NCBI GenBank assembly: GCA_026387575.1
Contig: JAPLLK010000025.1
Location: 1 to 53,258, forward strand
Length of the DNA stretch: 53,258 nt
Direction: 5' to 3'
From: Nitrospirota bacterium
GTDB lineage: Bacteria > Nitrospirota > Thermodesulfovibrionia > Thermodesulfovibrionales > UBA1546
Numbering within the stretch: the first letter of the stretch is position 1; the number at the start of each line of letters is the position of its first letter. Both the position numbers and the translations under genes were made by a program. The notes beneath the pieces were generated by a model. That model worked only from the letters and a program-made list of their open reading frames with translations. It was not told where the DNA came from and did no database searches. This document shows positions 18,329 to 27,579 of this stretch, piece after piece.

Positions 18329-19742
18329 CAGAAAGATTGACATAAAAAAATATTTGCTGCTGATTGTATTTGGATTCTTAGCTACCATTGCAATACAGGA
18401 GAGAGCCGGCGCTGAACGTTTTGCGGGAGGACTGCTCACCACCTGCCTTCTTTTAACTATCCTGTACAGGGATATACTGCGGTATAAACCTGCTTATTTT
18501 AAAAACTACAACATGCTCGTCCTTCTCGGTTTTATGATTGTCAGCACACTTATTCTCGGAAGATTTTTTGAGTATATACTGGTAAACCTTGCACGTGGAA
18601 TCGGCCTGGCACCCATAGAAGTCACATTGTTCGGCATACCGATAGCAGCAGGCGCAATGCTCGTCACTCTTTTATTTGATTTTCACACCGCAATAGTGTT
18701 TTCCTTTGTAGTGAGCCTCTTAAGCGGGCTGTGGCTCAACAGTGCAATCTTTCCGGTATATGCTTTTGTTGGAAGCCTGACTGCCGCATTCAGCGTTATA
18801 AGGTGTAAAAGGAGGTCAGCGCTCTTGACGGGCGGGTTTTATGTTGGAGCGATAAACGGTGTCACTGCAAGCATCCTGTTGCTTTTTACAGGAGAGTTCT
18901 TTTCTGTTAAGGCATTTCCTGCAGTAATGTTTGCGCTGTCCTCAGGGATAAGCGTCACGGCAGTTGTCTCTGTAATGCTTCCCATTCTTGAATACACGTT
19001 CAAAGTCACAACTGATATAAGTTTGCTTGAACTCCTTGATATGGAACAGCCGCTCATGAAAAATCTCATGATAACTGCTCCCGGGACGTATCACCACAGC
19101 GTTATAGTCGGCAATCTTGTTGAGTCCGCAGCAGAGGCAGTAGGCGTTAATCCCCTGCTTGCAAGGGTAAGCTCATATTACCATGACATAGGCAAGATCA
19201 AGATGCCGGAATATTTTGTTGAAAACCAGAGCCATTCTATGAGCAAACATGAGCAGCTGGCTCCTCACATGAGCAGTATGATAATATCTTCGCATGTAAA
19301 AGAGGGCGTAGAGCTTGCAAAGCAGCATAAACTCCCGCAGCCGATTATAGATATAATAGAGCAGCATCACGGCACAAGCCTTATGACTTTTTTTTATCAG
19401 AAGGCAAAAGGACAGAGAGGTGAGAACGAGCTTTCTGAAGAAGAATATAAATATCCGGGGCCTAAACCGCAGACACGCGTAGCCGCGCTCGTTATGATGG
19501 CAGATGCTGTTGAGGCTGCGTCAAAGGTTTTAAATGATTCTACGCCTGCAAGAGTTTCCGCGCTTGTTGACAAGATAATAAACCATATATTCCTTGAAGG
19601 ACAGCTTGACGAATGCGAACTCACGCTGAAAGACATCTCAGAGATAAAGAAGCACTTCTCATATATACTCACAGGAATCCTGCACAAGAGAATAGATTAC
19701 CCGGGGTTTAATTTTAACGGCGGCTCTTCAAAATTTCAATAA
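18294..19742 (+). CDS. Membrane HDIG-domain (7TMR-HD/PgpH-like) phosphohydrolase
   Basis: Multiple TM segments then APGTYHHSVIVGNLVESAAEAVGVNPLLARVSSYYHDIGKIKMPEYFVENQ...IIEQHHGTSLMTFFYQKA; phoH-HD-ybeY order. Confidence 0.88.
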   Translation: MKDMKNGTRKISRKIDIKKYLLLIVFGFLATIAIQERAGAERFAGGLLTTCLLLTILYRDILRYKPAYFKNYNMLVLLGFMIVSTLILGRFFEYILVNLARGIGLAPIEVTLFGIPIAAGAMLVTLLFDFHTAIVFSFVVSLLSGLWLNSAIFPVYAFVGSLTAAFSVIRCKRRSALLTGGFYVGAINGVTASILLLFTGEFFSVKAFPAVMFALSSGISVTAVVSVMLPILEYTFKVTTDISLLELLDMEQPLMKNLMITAPGTYHHSVIVGNLVESAAEAVGVNPLLARVSSYYHDIGKIKMPEYFVENQSHSMSKHEQLAPHMSSMIISSHVKEGVELAKQHKLPQPIIDIIEQHHGTSLMTFFYQKAKGQRGENELSEEEYKYPGPKPQTRVAALVMMADAVEAASKVLNDSTPARVSALVDKIINHIFLEGQLDECELTLKDISEIKKHFSYILTGILHKRIDYPGFNFNGGSSKFQ

Positions 19743-19758
19743 GCACAACGGCAGATTA

Positions 19759-20208
19759 ATGAAGGTTCTAATACAGAACAGGCAAAAACCGACAAAAATA
19801 AACCAGCAAAAGATAAAGCGTGATTCAGCGGCATTGCTCCGGCTTCTCGGGCTGAAAGATGCAGAACTAAGCATGCTTTTTGTAAATGACCGCCAGATGA
19901 AGGAGTTGAACCATAAATACCGCGGCATTGACAGGACTACGGATGTGCTCTCATTTCCGCAGCATAGTGCCAAAGTAAATGAGAAGAAGGGGGACTATGG
20001 GACTAAGGAACTATTGCTCGGTGATGTTGTGATAAACCTTCAGGCGGCAAAGAGACAGGCGCCTAAGCATGGACTTACATTTAATGAAGAGTTCAGATGG
20101 CTTCTTGTTCATGGAATTCTTCACCTGATCGGATATGACCATGAAAGGAGCAAATACGCTGAGAGGAAAATGCGGACAATGGAAAGGGATTTATTGGCGT
20201 GCATTTGA
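19759..20208 (+). CDS. ybeY: Endoribonuclease YbeY
   Basis: YRGIDRTTDVLSFP...LLGDVVINLQAAKRQA...LLVHGILHLIGYDHE. Confidence 0.93.
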   Translation: MKVLIQNRQKPTKINQQKIKRDSAALLRLLGLKDAELSMLFVNDRQMKELNHKYRGIDRTTDVLSFPQHSAKVNEKKGDYGTKELLLGDVVINLQAAKRQAPKHGLTFNEEFRWLLVHGILHLIGYDHERSKYAERKMRTMERDLLACI

Positions 20209-20228
20209 TTAAGAAAGGATAAAAACTG

Positions 20229-21068
20229 ATGCTTGCAAAACGCATAATCCCATGCCTTGATGTTAAGGACGGAAGGGTTGTAAAAGGCGTAAGCTTTGTC
20301 AATCTCAGGGATGCAGGAGATCCTGTTGAGAATGCGATCTTTTATGATGAGCAGGGCGCTGATGAACTCGTATTCCTTGATATAACAGCATCTCATGAGA
20401 AAAGGCAGATAATACGTGATGTTGTTGAAAGGACTGCAAACGATGTCTTCATGCCGCTTACAGTCGGCGGAGGAATCGGCGCTCTTGATGATATAAGACA
20501 GCTTCTGAAATCAGGATGCGATAAGGTTTCTGTGAATACATCTGCTGTAAGAGACCCTCATTTTGTAAGCCGCGCAGCAGAGAGATTCGGAAGCCAGTGC
20601 ATCGTTGTTGCAATTGATGCGAAGCTTGTTACAAAAGAGATGACATTTACAGAAGGAGAGAAATGGTTTAACGATAAATCTTTCAGAGGAGTCTTGCTCG
20701 GAGATTTAAATGAAGGATTGACATGGGCGATATCTACACACGGCGGAAGAAAGATGAAAAGCATTGATGCAGTTCAATGGGCAAAGAAGATGGAGGAATT
20801 AGGCGCAGGCGAGATACTTCTTACAAGTATGAACAGGGACGGCACAAAGGACGGATATGACATTGAGCTTACAAAGGCGATTTCGGAGGCTGTGTCAATT
20901 CCTGTTATCGCCTCAGGCGGCGCAGGCAATTTGGAGCATCTCTACGAAGGGCTTGTGCTTGGTAAGGCTGATGCTGTATTGGCAGCATCCATATTTCACT
21001 ACAGAGAATATACAATTAAAGAGGCAAAAGAGTATCTGAAACAAAAGGGCGTAGCTGTAAGGCTCTAA
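20229..21068 (+). CDS. hisF: Imidazole glycerol phosphate synthase subunit HisF
   Basis: [34 protein letters not shown]...PLTVGGGIG...[20 protein letters not shown]...[11 protein letters not shown]. Confidence 0.97.
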   Translation: MLAKRIIPCLDVKDGRVVKGVSFVNLRDAGDPVENAIFYDEQGADELVFLDITASHEKRQIIRDVVERTANDVFMPLTVGGGIGALDDIRQLLKSGCDKVSVNTSAVRDPHFVSRAAERFGSQCIVVAIDAKLVTKEMTFTEGEKWFNDKSFRGVLLGDLNEGLTWAISTHGGRKMKSIDAVQWAKKMEELGAGEILLTSMNRDGTKDGYDIELTKAISEAVSIPVIASGGAGNLEHLYEGLVLGKADAVLAASIFHYREYTIKEAKEYLKQKGVAVRL

Positions 21069-22029
21069 GCCGGTAACGCTGCTTTTTTCTTCTCTGGCAT
21101 CTGTATCCTATATTTTTCAATCATCCCTTCTGTTGCAGGGCTTACCGTAACGCTAAATTTCTTGCTTTTCAAATGAAAAGCCACATCAACGGACGGAAGA
21201 TGTTTTGCGTCAGAATACCTTGCGCATATTGCTGCTGCAAGGTTAATGAAATCTTGAGAGCCATCGCCTGTGAGGAGTGTTACCGGGCTTCCGAAGTTTT
21301 CAACGCTTAAGATATAATCCCCTTCTCCTGCAAGGGACTCTATATTATCATTGTCTTTCTCATCCCTTCCGACAATTGCCTTGCATGACGGAGATAATCT
21401 GAAATGCCTTCCTGCTCTTAAGAGGTGCAAATCTTTCAAAGAGGGATTCGGATTATAATTCAAAAGCTCTCTAAGCCTGAAAGAGTAATTCGGCTCTGTA
21501 AGCAGACAGCCGCCGGCAGGCATCGGGTAGTCTGTAAGTCCGAACTCTTTTGCAAGCGCCATCTGCTGTTTCCTTGAGCGGCCGTTAAACGCATGAAGCT
21601 TATCACTGTCAACAATACCGTTTATTTCAGGAATGGTGGGTTCAAACAGCTTTGCGCTCAAAGGCCTGAGGACAATTCCTGACACGCCGGCTTTTTTATC
21701 AATCATGGCAAGCGTATTTCTCATCTGGCTCATCGGCCTTTGTCCTATCACTTCGCCTGTAATTATAAAATTAAATCCGGTTATATTCATTAATTCCTTT
21801 GCCTCTTTGAGCATAAGAATCCTGCAGTCAATGCAAGGGTTCATATTTCTGCCGTACCCGTATTTCGGATTTTTCACAATGCTGATGAACTTATCACCGA
21901 GATGGCAGAGTTTCATCCGAAATGCGTGAGGAATGTTATGGCAGTGACATCTATCCCCTGCCTGAGCATTGTGAGGATTGCAAGGGTGCTGTCAAGACCT
22001 CCTGAAAAAAGCGCTATTGCCTTTGCCAT
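21065..22029 (-). pseudogene. PP-loop (ThiI/MnmA-like) tRNA thiolase-type gene, split by frameshift/deletion
   Basis: 22029..21913 encodes MAKAIALFSGGLDSTLAILTMLRQGIDVTAITFLTHFG*; 21916..21065 continues MKLCHLGDKFISIVKNPKYGYGRNMNPCIDCRILM...; frames meet at ATGA. Confidence 0.7.
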
Positions 22030-22043
22030 AGTTTTATTCTTTT

Positions 22044-22718
22044 TCACCCTAATCTATGTTCTCTTCGGAACTCATTTAATGCTATGCTGTTAATTATCCT
22101 GACTACTTCTTTATGCACTGCCTCAATGCCCCTTGATGCCTTTACCAATTTTATTCTCTTCGGTTCTTTGGCCGCGAGTTTGAGAAAACCTTCCCTGACT
22201 TTTTTGTGAAACTTTACATCCTCAAGTTCAAGCCTGTCCACTTTATTGATATGTTTGTTTCTCATAAGACCGGTCTCAACATCAAGGTCAAGAAGTATTG
22301 ATAGATCCGGCCTCATCCTGCCTGTTGCAATCCTGTCAAGAGAGTCTATCAGCTTAAGGCTTATGCCCCTGCCATAGCCCTGATACGCAGCGGTAGAGTC
22401 GCTGAAACGGTCTGTAATGACAATGTTCCCTTTGGCGAGTGCAGGAGTAATTTTTTCTTTTATATGCTGGATTCTGGCAGCGTTATAAAGCAAAAGCTCT
22501 GTAAGATAGTCCATCTCCTTATGCTTGGTTGAAAGCAGCACCTTTCTTATCTGAAGGCTTATCGGAGTGCCGCCCGGCTCCTCTGTGAGAACAGTCTTGC
22601 GCCCTTTTTTTGCGAGATATTCGGACAGCAGCCTTGCCTGTGTGGATTTGCCGGTGCCTTCTATTCCCTCAAAGGATATAAAGACTCCCCTTCCCAGCTT
22701 TTGTTTTATGCCTTTCAT
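22044..22718 (-). CDS. tmk: Thymidylate kinase
   Basis: GVFISFEGIEGTGKSTQARLLSEYLAKKGRKTVLTEEPGGTPI...VITDRFSDSTAAYQGYGRG. Confidence 0.95.
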   Translation of the reverse strand: MKGIKQKLGRGVFISFEGIEGTGKSTQARLLSEYLAKKGRKTVLTEEPGGTPISLQIRKVLLSTKHKEMDYLTELLLYNAARIQHIKEKITPALAKGNIVITDRFSDSTAAYQGYGRGISLKLIDSLDRIATGRMRPDLSILLDLDVETGLMRNKHINKVDRLELEDVKFHKKVREGFLKLAAKEPKRIKLVKASRGIEAVHKEVVRIINSIALNEFRREHRLG

Positions 22719-23722
22719 TTTGAATACGCCTCTTTGAGATGCATAAGTATCTGGAATATCTTTAATGCCTCCTCAATGCTCCTTGAGCCTGCACCGCATG
22801 ACGGCGTAAGGATTATCCTTGAAAGAATAAGGTCTGATGAGATTGCCTTTGACATCTTTTCTATTTTCAGGTCAAATTGTTTTCTTATCGAATCGTAAGT
22901 TTCATGCCTTATCGCATCGGTTGTCGGCACAATCCCCCATGCAAGGCAGCCTCCTCTTTCAAGGAATCTGTCAACATCACTGCGATACATCAGGAGCGTG
23001 TCAAAATACCCGTATGCGTCAAAGTTCAGGATATCTATGCCTGTTCCCATCACACACGGCCAGTCAGCATTTCCGCAGCAGTGTATGCCTGAAATGCCTC
23101 CATTGTCTTTTATGGTATCTGAAGCCTCTCTTATAAGCCTCATTGCATCATTAGAGTTTACGCCAAGATAGGCTGTGCTGCCGAGAGCAGAGAGTATCGG
23201 CTCATCAAGAAATATAATCACATTATCTGCAAACTGCTTAAGCAGGCCTATCTGCCATCTGATTTTTGCCTTAAGAAGCATAAGCGCTATTTCCCTGAGT
23301 TCCTCATCAAAATAAACCGGCCTTCCATCCGCATCTTTTAGCCCAAGACTAAAGGTCAGAGGCCCTGTTACATGTCCCTTGAGAAACCCAAAAGGCGCTT
23401 TAATCATTTTGAGAAATGTATGAAGCCCTTTTCCATAATCATCGGAGATTGCAATCCTGCTGTCATCAGTGCATGACTCATAGAACCTTTCAAGCTCATC
23501 GCTCTTGTTTCTTTCAATCCAGACCAGTTCTTTTTCTGCATCTATCCTGATATAAGGCATTCCTTCGGAGTACTGAGGTATCATCCACTCCCTGAAGGAC
23601 ATCTTGGGAAGCTGAGGCCAGAAAGGGATGTCAAAAGTTTTGAGGATGAGCCTGCACGCTTCTTCGGCATCTTTGTGCGGAAGGCTTCCGATTCCTGTTG
23701 TTGAGAATAGCTTTGGCAGCAT
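22715..23722 (-). CDS. Cobalamin-independent methionine synthase (MetE C-terminal/UROD superfamily)-like protein
   Basis: STTGIGSLPHKDAEEA...GHVTGPLTFSLGL...SGIHCCGNADW...LTPSCGAGSRSIEEALK (HxC...C zinc-ligand pattern). Confidence 0.78.
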   Translation of the reverse strand: MLPKLFSTTGIGSLPHKDAEEACRLILKTFDIPFWPQLPKMSFREWMIPQYSEGMPYIRIDAEKELVWIERNKSDELERFYESCTDDSRIAISDDYGKGLHTFLKMIKAPFGFLKGHVTGPLTFSLGLKDADGRPVYFDEELREIALMLLKAKIRWQIGLLKQFADNVIIFLDEPILSALGSTAYLGVNSNDAMRLIREASDTIKDNGGISGIHCCGNADWPCVMGTGIDILNFDAYGYFDTLLMYRSDVDRFLERGGCLAWGIVPTTDAIRHETYDSIRKQFDLKIEKMSKAISSDLILSRIILTPSCGAGSRSIEEALKIFQILMHLKEAYSK

Positions 23723-23956
23723 CTAAGAATGATACATTATTGACTGAATTTGTTTCAAATAAAGAGCAGGTTGCTATTATAGATTTAAATAGGCTCCGTG
23801 TCTTTGCCTTTGACTATTTTAAAAAGAGTTGCCTAATTACTGAGCATGAACAACTATCCCCTTTAATTACTCTTGGGGTAATTTTCTATTGGACATCAAC
23901 ATTTATTTTTGTTATGCTTTTAAAAGGAAGCTGATATAGACTGTAGAGGAGGCACT

Positions 23957-24172
23957 ATGGAGATAGATACTCTTTTTGACATTTTTAAGATAGCAATAGA
24001 CAATGAACATGAGGCTCATGAATTTTACAAAAACGCAGCAACCAGCACCTTAGATTCAGATGCAAAAAAGCTCTTTGAGAATTTAGCGGTTGTGGAATTA
24101 CAACATGAGCATCTACTAGAAGAAAAATACAGAGATATGAAGGAACGGCTTTCTCCACCCCGCAAAGCTTAA
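23957..24172 (+). CDS. Short rubrerythrin/ferritin-like protein
   Basis: 71 aa: FKIAIDNEHEAHEFYKNAATSTLDSDAKKLFENLAVVELQHEHLLEEKYRDM, typical rubrerythrin helix pair; SD GAGGAGG-like upstream. Confidence 0.7.
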   Translation: MEIDTLFDIFKIAIDNEHEAHEFYKNAATSTLDSDAKKLFENLAVVELQHEHLLEEKYRDMKERLSPPRKA

Positions 24173-24252
24173 CACTATCATGGGCAAAAAAATGGGGGAA
24201 AGGGAGCGGTTGTAAATAATTCCTTTTTCACGCTTTCAAAATACAAAAATCC

Positions 24253-24927
24253 TCATGCCCCGAATTTTATGTAGTTCTCCCAGTAACCAAACAGTTCCTT
24301 TGTTGCCTTAATGTCTCCGAGGCAGTATCTTGCAATATCAAGATACCTCTTATCCGCAAACAGGTTTTTAATCTCATATCCTGTTATGCCTTCTTCTTTC
24401 GGGCTCTTTATGCCAAAAGTCTTGCACCACATATCAAGGCTGAACCTGCGCCTTGATGCGCCGTAAAATGTAAGCTGGTCAAGGAGGTCTATGTGAGCGC
24501 CGTTGTACCTGTTGGGCATAAGGTCTTTTGTAGGCTTTATCTTATGAACAGCAGAGCGGATTAGTATGAACGGGCAGTCAAATCCCCTCCCGTTGAATGT
24601 GATTATCTCTCTATAGCTTTTAACTGTATTCCAGAACTTTTCAAGAATTTCCTTTTCTGTTCCTGTTTCAAATTTTATCCCGTTCTCTTCAAAAGGAGTG
24701 ATTTGTGTTTCAGACGACTGGAAATACACCGCGCCTTTGTCTGTATCAGGATTAATAATGCCTATGGTGATGATTTCGCCTGTTAAGGGATAGAATGAAA
24801 GGCTTTCCTTTACATCCTTGATATCTTCTTCTGTCTCTGCCCAGCGAAGCAGGTATTCCTGAGTGCTCTTTTCAAGGGAATCAAAGTCCTTGCCGCTTGT
24901 CTCTATGTCAAAAATTATGCGGGACAT
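24253..24927 (-). CDS. RNase H-like 3'-5' exonuclease (predicted PolB-type exonuclease)
   Basis: SRIIFDIETSGKDFDS...GEIITIGI...IITFNGRGFDCPFILIRS...MPNRYNGAHIDLLDQLTFYG...YCLGDIKATKELF. Confidence 0.85.
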   Translation of the reverse strand: MSRIIFDIETSGKDFDSLEKSTQEYLLRWAETEEDIKDVKESLSFYPLTGEIITIGIINPDTDKGAVYFQSSETQITPFEENGIKFETGTEKEILEKFWNTVKSYREIITFNGRGFDCPFILIRSAVHKIKPTKDLMPNRYNGAHIDLLDQLTFYGASRRRFSLDMWCKTFGIKSPKEEGITGYEIKNLFADKRYLDIARYCLGDIKATKELFGYWENYIKFGA

Positions 24928-24937
24928 TGCTTAATAA

Positions 24938-25003
24938 GTTAAGAGTTGAAAGTTTAGAGTTAAGAGTTTCCTGACTTCTAATTTTAAACTTTTAACTCTT
25001 GCT
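24938..25003 (-). repeat. Heptamer-type repeat with dyad symmetry (AACTCTT/AAGAGTT) between ctpA and exonuclease genes
   Basis: gttaagagttgaaagtttagagttaagagtttcctgacttctaattttaaacttttaactcttgc. Confidence 0.75.
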
Positions 25004-26369
25004 ATGCTGCCTTGGGCAGTTCCTTAAAAACCTTCCATGTCTTAAGAAGGTCTATTGCCCTCTGGAGCTGAATGTCTTCTTTTTCGTCGACCTCCAGCGG
25101 CGCTGTTTCTTCGGGTGTCTTTTGCTTTTCCTCAAGCTGGTCGTTTTTTAGATGCCTTTCAAGGTCCTTCTCTCTTACCACAGTCTGTTCTTTTGCCCCG
25201 TTTTTCTGTTCCAGCTTCACAATAATATCAGGCGTAATTCCTGTTGATTGAATAGATATGCCTTTTGGCGTATAGTAGCGCGCTGTTGTAAGTCTTAACC
25301 CTGAGCCGTCGCTTAGAGGTACAACGCTCTGAACAGAGCCCTTTCCGAAAGTCTGCACCCCGAGGATAACAGCCCTGTTCCAGTCTTTAAGCGCTCCTGC
25401 AACAATCTCAGAGGCGCTCGCGCTTCCCTGATTTACAAGGACAATCAGCGGGATAGTGCTGAACATCTTTGCCTTCGTTGCTTCCTGCTCAGAACCCTTG
25501 CTGTCTTCTGTCTGATACTCTGCTTTTTCACCGTTCCTGCCCTTTATGGATACAACAACCTTGCCTGCCGGTAGAAACTGACTTGAAATATCGACAGCGC
25601 TGTTTAAAAGTCCGCCCGGATTGTTCCTGAGGTCAAGGATAAGGGAAGTTATATTCTTCTTCTCAAGGTCAGAAAGGGCGGCTTCAAGATCATACGCAGT
25701 GCGTTCCTGAAACTGGCTTACCTTCACATAGCCGATATTATTTTCTATGACCTTGGATTTCACGCTCTTCACTTTTATTACATCTCTCATAATCGTGAAG
25801 TCTTTTGTATCTTTCCAGCCCTCACGCATAATTGTAATCGCTACGGAAGTGCCTTTTAGCCCGCGCATCTTGCTGACAGCGTCTTGCAACCCCATATCTC
25901 TTGTTGACTCTCCGTTGATCTTTATTATTTTATCTCCTGCCTTTATCCCTGCATTATAAGCCGGCGTATCTTCAATAGGAGCTATTACGGTCAGAACCCC
26001 ATCCTTTAGTCCTATCTGTATCCCGATTCCTCCGAACTCGCCTTTTGTGTCAAGCTGCATATCCTTATATACCTCTGGAGGCATGAAAGCTGAGTGAGGG
26101 TCAAGCGAATTAAGCATTCCTTTTATTGCACCGTAGATCAAATCTTTTGTCTTTGCCTCTTCCACATAATTCTTCTTAACAATAGAAAGCACCTCTGTGA
26201 ATACCTTAAGATACTCATAGCTGTCGCCCTCGGCGCGCATGCTCCCGATTGATAGCCTGCCTATAAAAACGCCGCTCAAGGCAACTGTCAGAATAATCAC
26301 CCAAGTTAAAATAAGTCTTTTCTTTTTCATTCTCTCCTTAACCCCCATTTCCTCCCTTACAGGTGTCAA
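25002..26369 (-). CDS. ctpA: S41 family C-terminal processing peptidase
   Basis: PDZ GIGIQIGLKDGVLTVIAPIEDTPAYNAGIKAGDKIIKING; catalytic LVNQGSASASEIVAGALKDWNRAVILGVQTFGKGSVQ. Confidence 0.94.
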   Translation of the reverse strand: MTPVREEMGVKERMKKKRLILTWVIILTVALSGVFIGRLSIGSMRAEGDSYEYLKVFTEVLSIVKKNYVEEAKTKDLIYGAIKGMLNSLDPHSAFMPPEVYKDMQLDTKGEFGGIGIQIGLKDGVLTVIAPIEDTPAYNAGIKAGDKIIKINGESTRDMGLQDAVSKMRGLKGTSVAITIMREGWKDTKDFTIMRDVIKVKSVKSKVIENNIGYVKVSQFQERTAYDLEAALSDLEKKNITSLILDLRNNPGGLLNSAVDISSQFLPAGKVVVSIKGRNGEKAEYQTEDSKGSEQEATKAKMFSTIPLIVLVNQGSASASEIVAGALKDWNRAVILGVQTFGKGSVQSVVPLSDGSGLRLTTARYYTPKGISIQSTGITPDIIVKLEQKNGAKEQTVVREKDLERHLKNDQLEEKQKTPEETAPLEVDEKEDIQLQRAIDLLKTWKVFKELPKAA

Positions 26370-26373
26370 AAAA

Positions 26374-27510
26374 CTATCTCTTCTTTAACCACTGCATAGG
26401 GTCAAGCGGTTTCCCCTTATATCTTACCTCAAAATACAGGCCCGGCGCATTCAGGGTTCCTGATTCCCCGACCTTGCCTATGGCCTGTTGTCTTTTTATT
26501 ATATCTCCAACCTTATAAAAAATCTCGGCTAAATTTGCATATAGGGTATGATAGCCTTCCCCATGACTTATTATAACAAGCTGGCCGTAACCTTTGAACC
26601 AATCGGCAAATACAACTTTACCGCTATGCACTACCTTTGCTGAGGTATTGTCATCTGCTTTAATATGTATGCCGTTTCTGAATACCGGCGTGTTGAACTG
26701 AGGGTCTTTCTGCGCCCCGTACGGGATTACAACCTTCCCGTTGACAGGCCAGTCCAGCTTCCCCTTCAGATCATGAAAGCCCTTTGCGGCATATGCCTCA
26801 GCTTCCTCAGAATGCCTTATTATCTCCATAAGCCTGTTGGAAGCCTCTTTTAATTCCTTCAGCATTTTTTCGTAAGAAGATTTTTCCTTTCTTACAGAGG
26901 ACAGAAGCATTTCTTTGCCCTTTTTCTTTTCTGCGATTGTCTTCTCGTTTGCCTGTATCTTTTCCTCGCTCTTTTTTAGTTCGGCGTGCAGCGTCTTTAA
27001 ACGGCTTTCCTGCTCCGCAAGATTTTTTATAGTCTCTTTATAGCTGTCAAGCATCTTATGGTCGTACCCTGCCAGTTCCTTTATATACCTCCACCTTCTC
27101 ATCAGCTGAGCTATGTCTTCCGAGGTTGAAAGCAGAATCACAACATCGCCTGAATACCCATACCTCTGCATAACGCGAAGTTTCCTCTTAAGCCACTCCG
27201 CCTGCCTTTCGAGCTTTGCTCTGTTTACCGATATGTCTGCCTCAACCTTGCGTATCTCATTTTCCGTAACTTTCCGCTTTCCAATGTATTTTCTTAACTC
27301 CGCATGGGTCTGGCTGAGGTCCTTATTCGTCCTGTCGAGTTCTTCAAGGACCGAATGCTCCATCTTCTTGGCTTTCTCAAGTTTTTCCTTGTGGGTATCT
27401 ATTTCTTTTTGAAGGTTCTTAAATTCTTCCTTCGGATCTTTTGCAGCAGAAGCGATATTAGTGAACAGTGAACAGTGAATTGTAAACAGTAAGATTAATG
27501 CAAGGCGCAT
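26374..27510 (-). CDS. envC: Murein hydrolase activator EnvC-like (coiled coil + degenerate M23 peptidase); preferred start 27510
   Basis: Long coiled coil then KLDWPVNGKVVIPYGAQKDPQF...GIHIKADDNTSAKVVHSGKVVFADWFKGYGQLVIISHGEGYHTLYANLAEI; upstream of ftsX/ftsE. Confidence 0.9.
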   Translation of the reverse strand: MRLALILLFTIHCSLFTNIASAAKDPKEEFKNLQKEIDTHKEKLEKAKKMEHSVLEELDRTNKDLSQTHAELRKYIGKRKVTENEIRKVEADISVNRAKLERQAEWLKRKLRVMQRYGYSGDVVILLSTSEDIAQLMRRWRYIKELAGYDHKMLDSYKETIKNLAEQESRLKTLHAELKKSEEKIQANEKTIAEKKKGKEMLLSSVRKEKSSYEKMLKELKEASNRLMEIIRHSEEAEAYAAKGFHDLKGKLDWPVNGKVVIPYGAQKDPQFNTPVFRNGIHIKADDNTSAKVVHSGKVVFADWFKGYGQLVIISHGEGYHTLYANLAEIFYKVGDIIKRQQAIGKVGESGTLNAPGLYFEVRYKGKPLDPMQWLKKR

Positions 27511-27573
27511 GATGCATGATGCATGATGCATGATAAAAAGATGTCCTGTGTCTTTGTATCCTGTATCTTGCAT
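27461..27573 (-). repeat. Composite heptamer repeat: (ATACAGG)n + T-run + (ATCATGC)x4 + (TTCACTG)n
   Basis: Minus strand: ATGCAAGATACAGGATACAAAGACACAGGACATCTTTTTATCATGCATCATGCATCATGCATCATGCGCC...TTTACAATTCACTGTTCACTGTTCAC. Confidence 0.92.
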
Positions 27574-27579
27574 TTTTTT

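Noticed and set aside
21877-21915. UGA in the split PP-loop thiolase considered as selenocysteine
   Set aside because: Reading through gives NSAISVISSSAL and then another stop; the homologous continuation is in a different frame, so this is a frameshift/deletion
23698-23934. 78-aa ORF between the MetE-like gene and the rubrerythrin-like gene
   Set aside because: Overlaps the divergent MetE-like gene start, no recognisable motif, AT-rich; cannot be supported as coding
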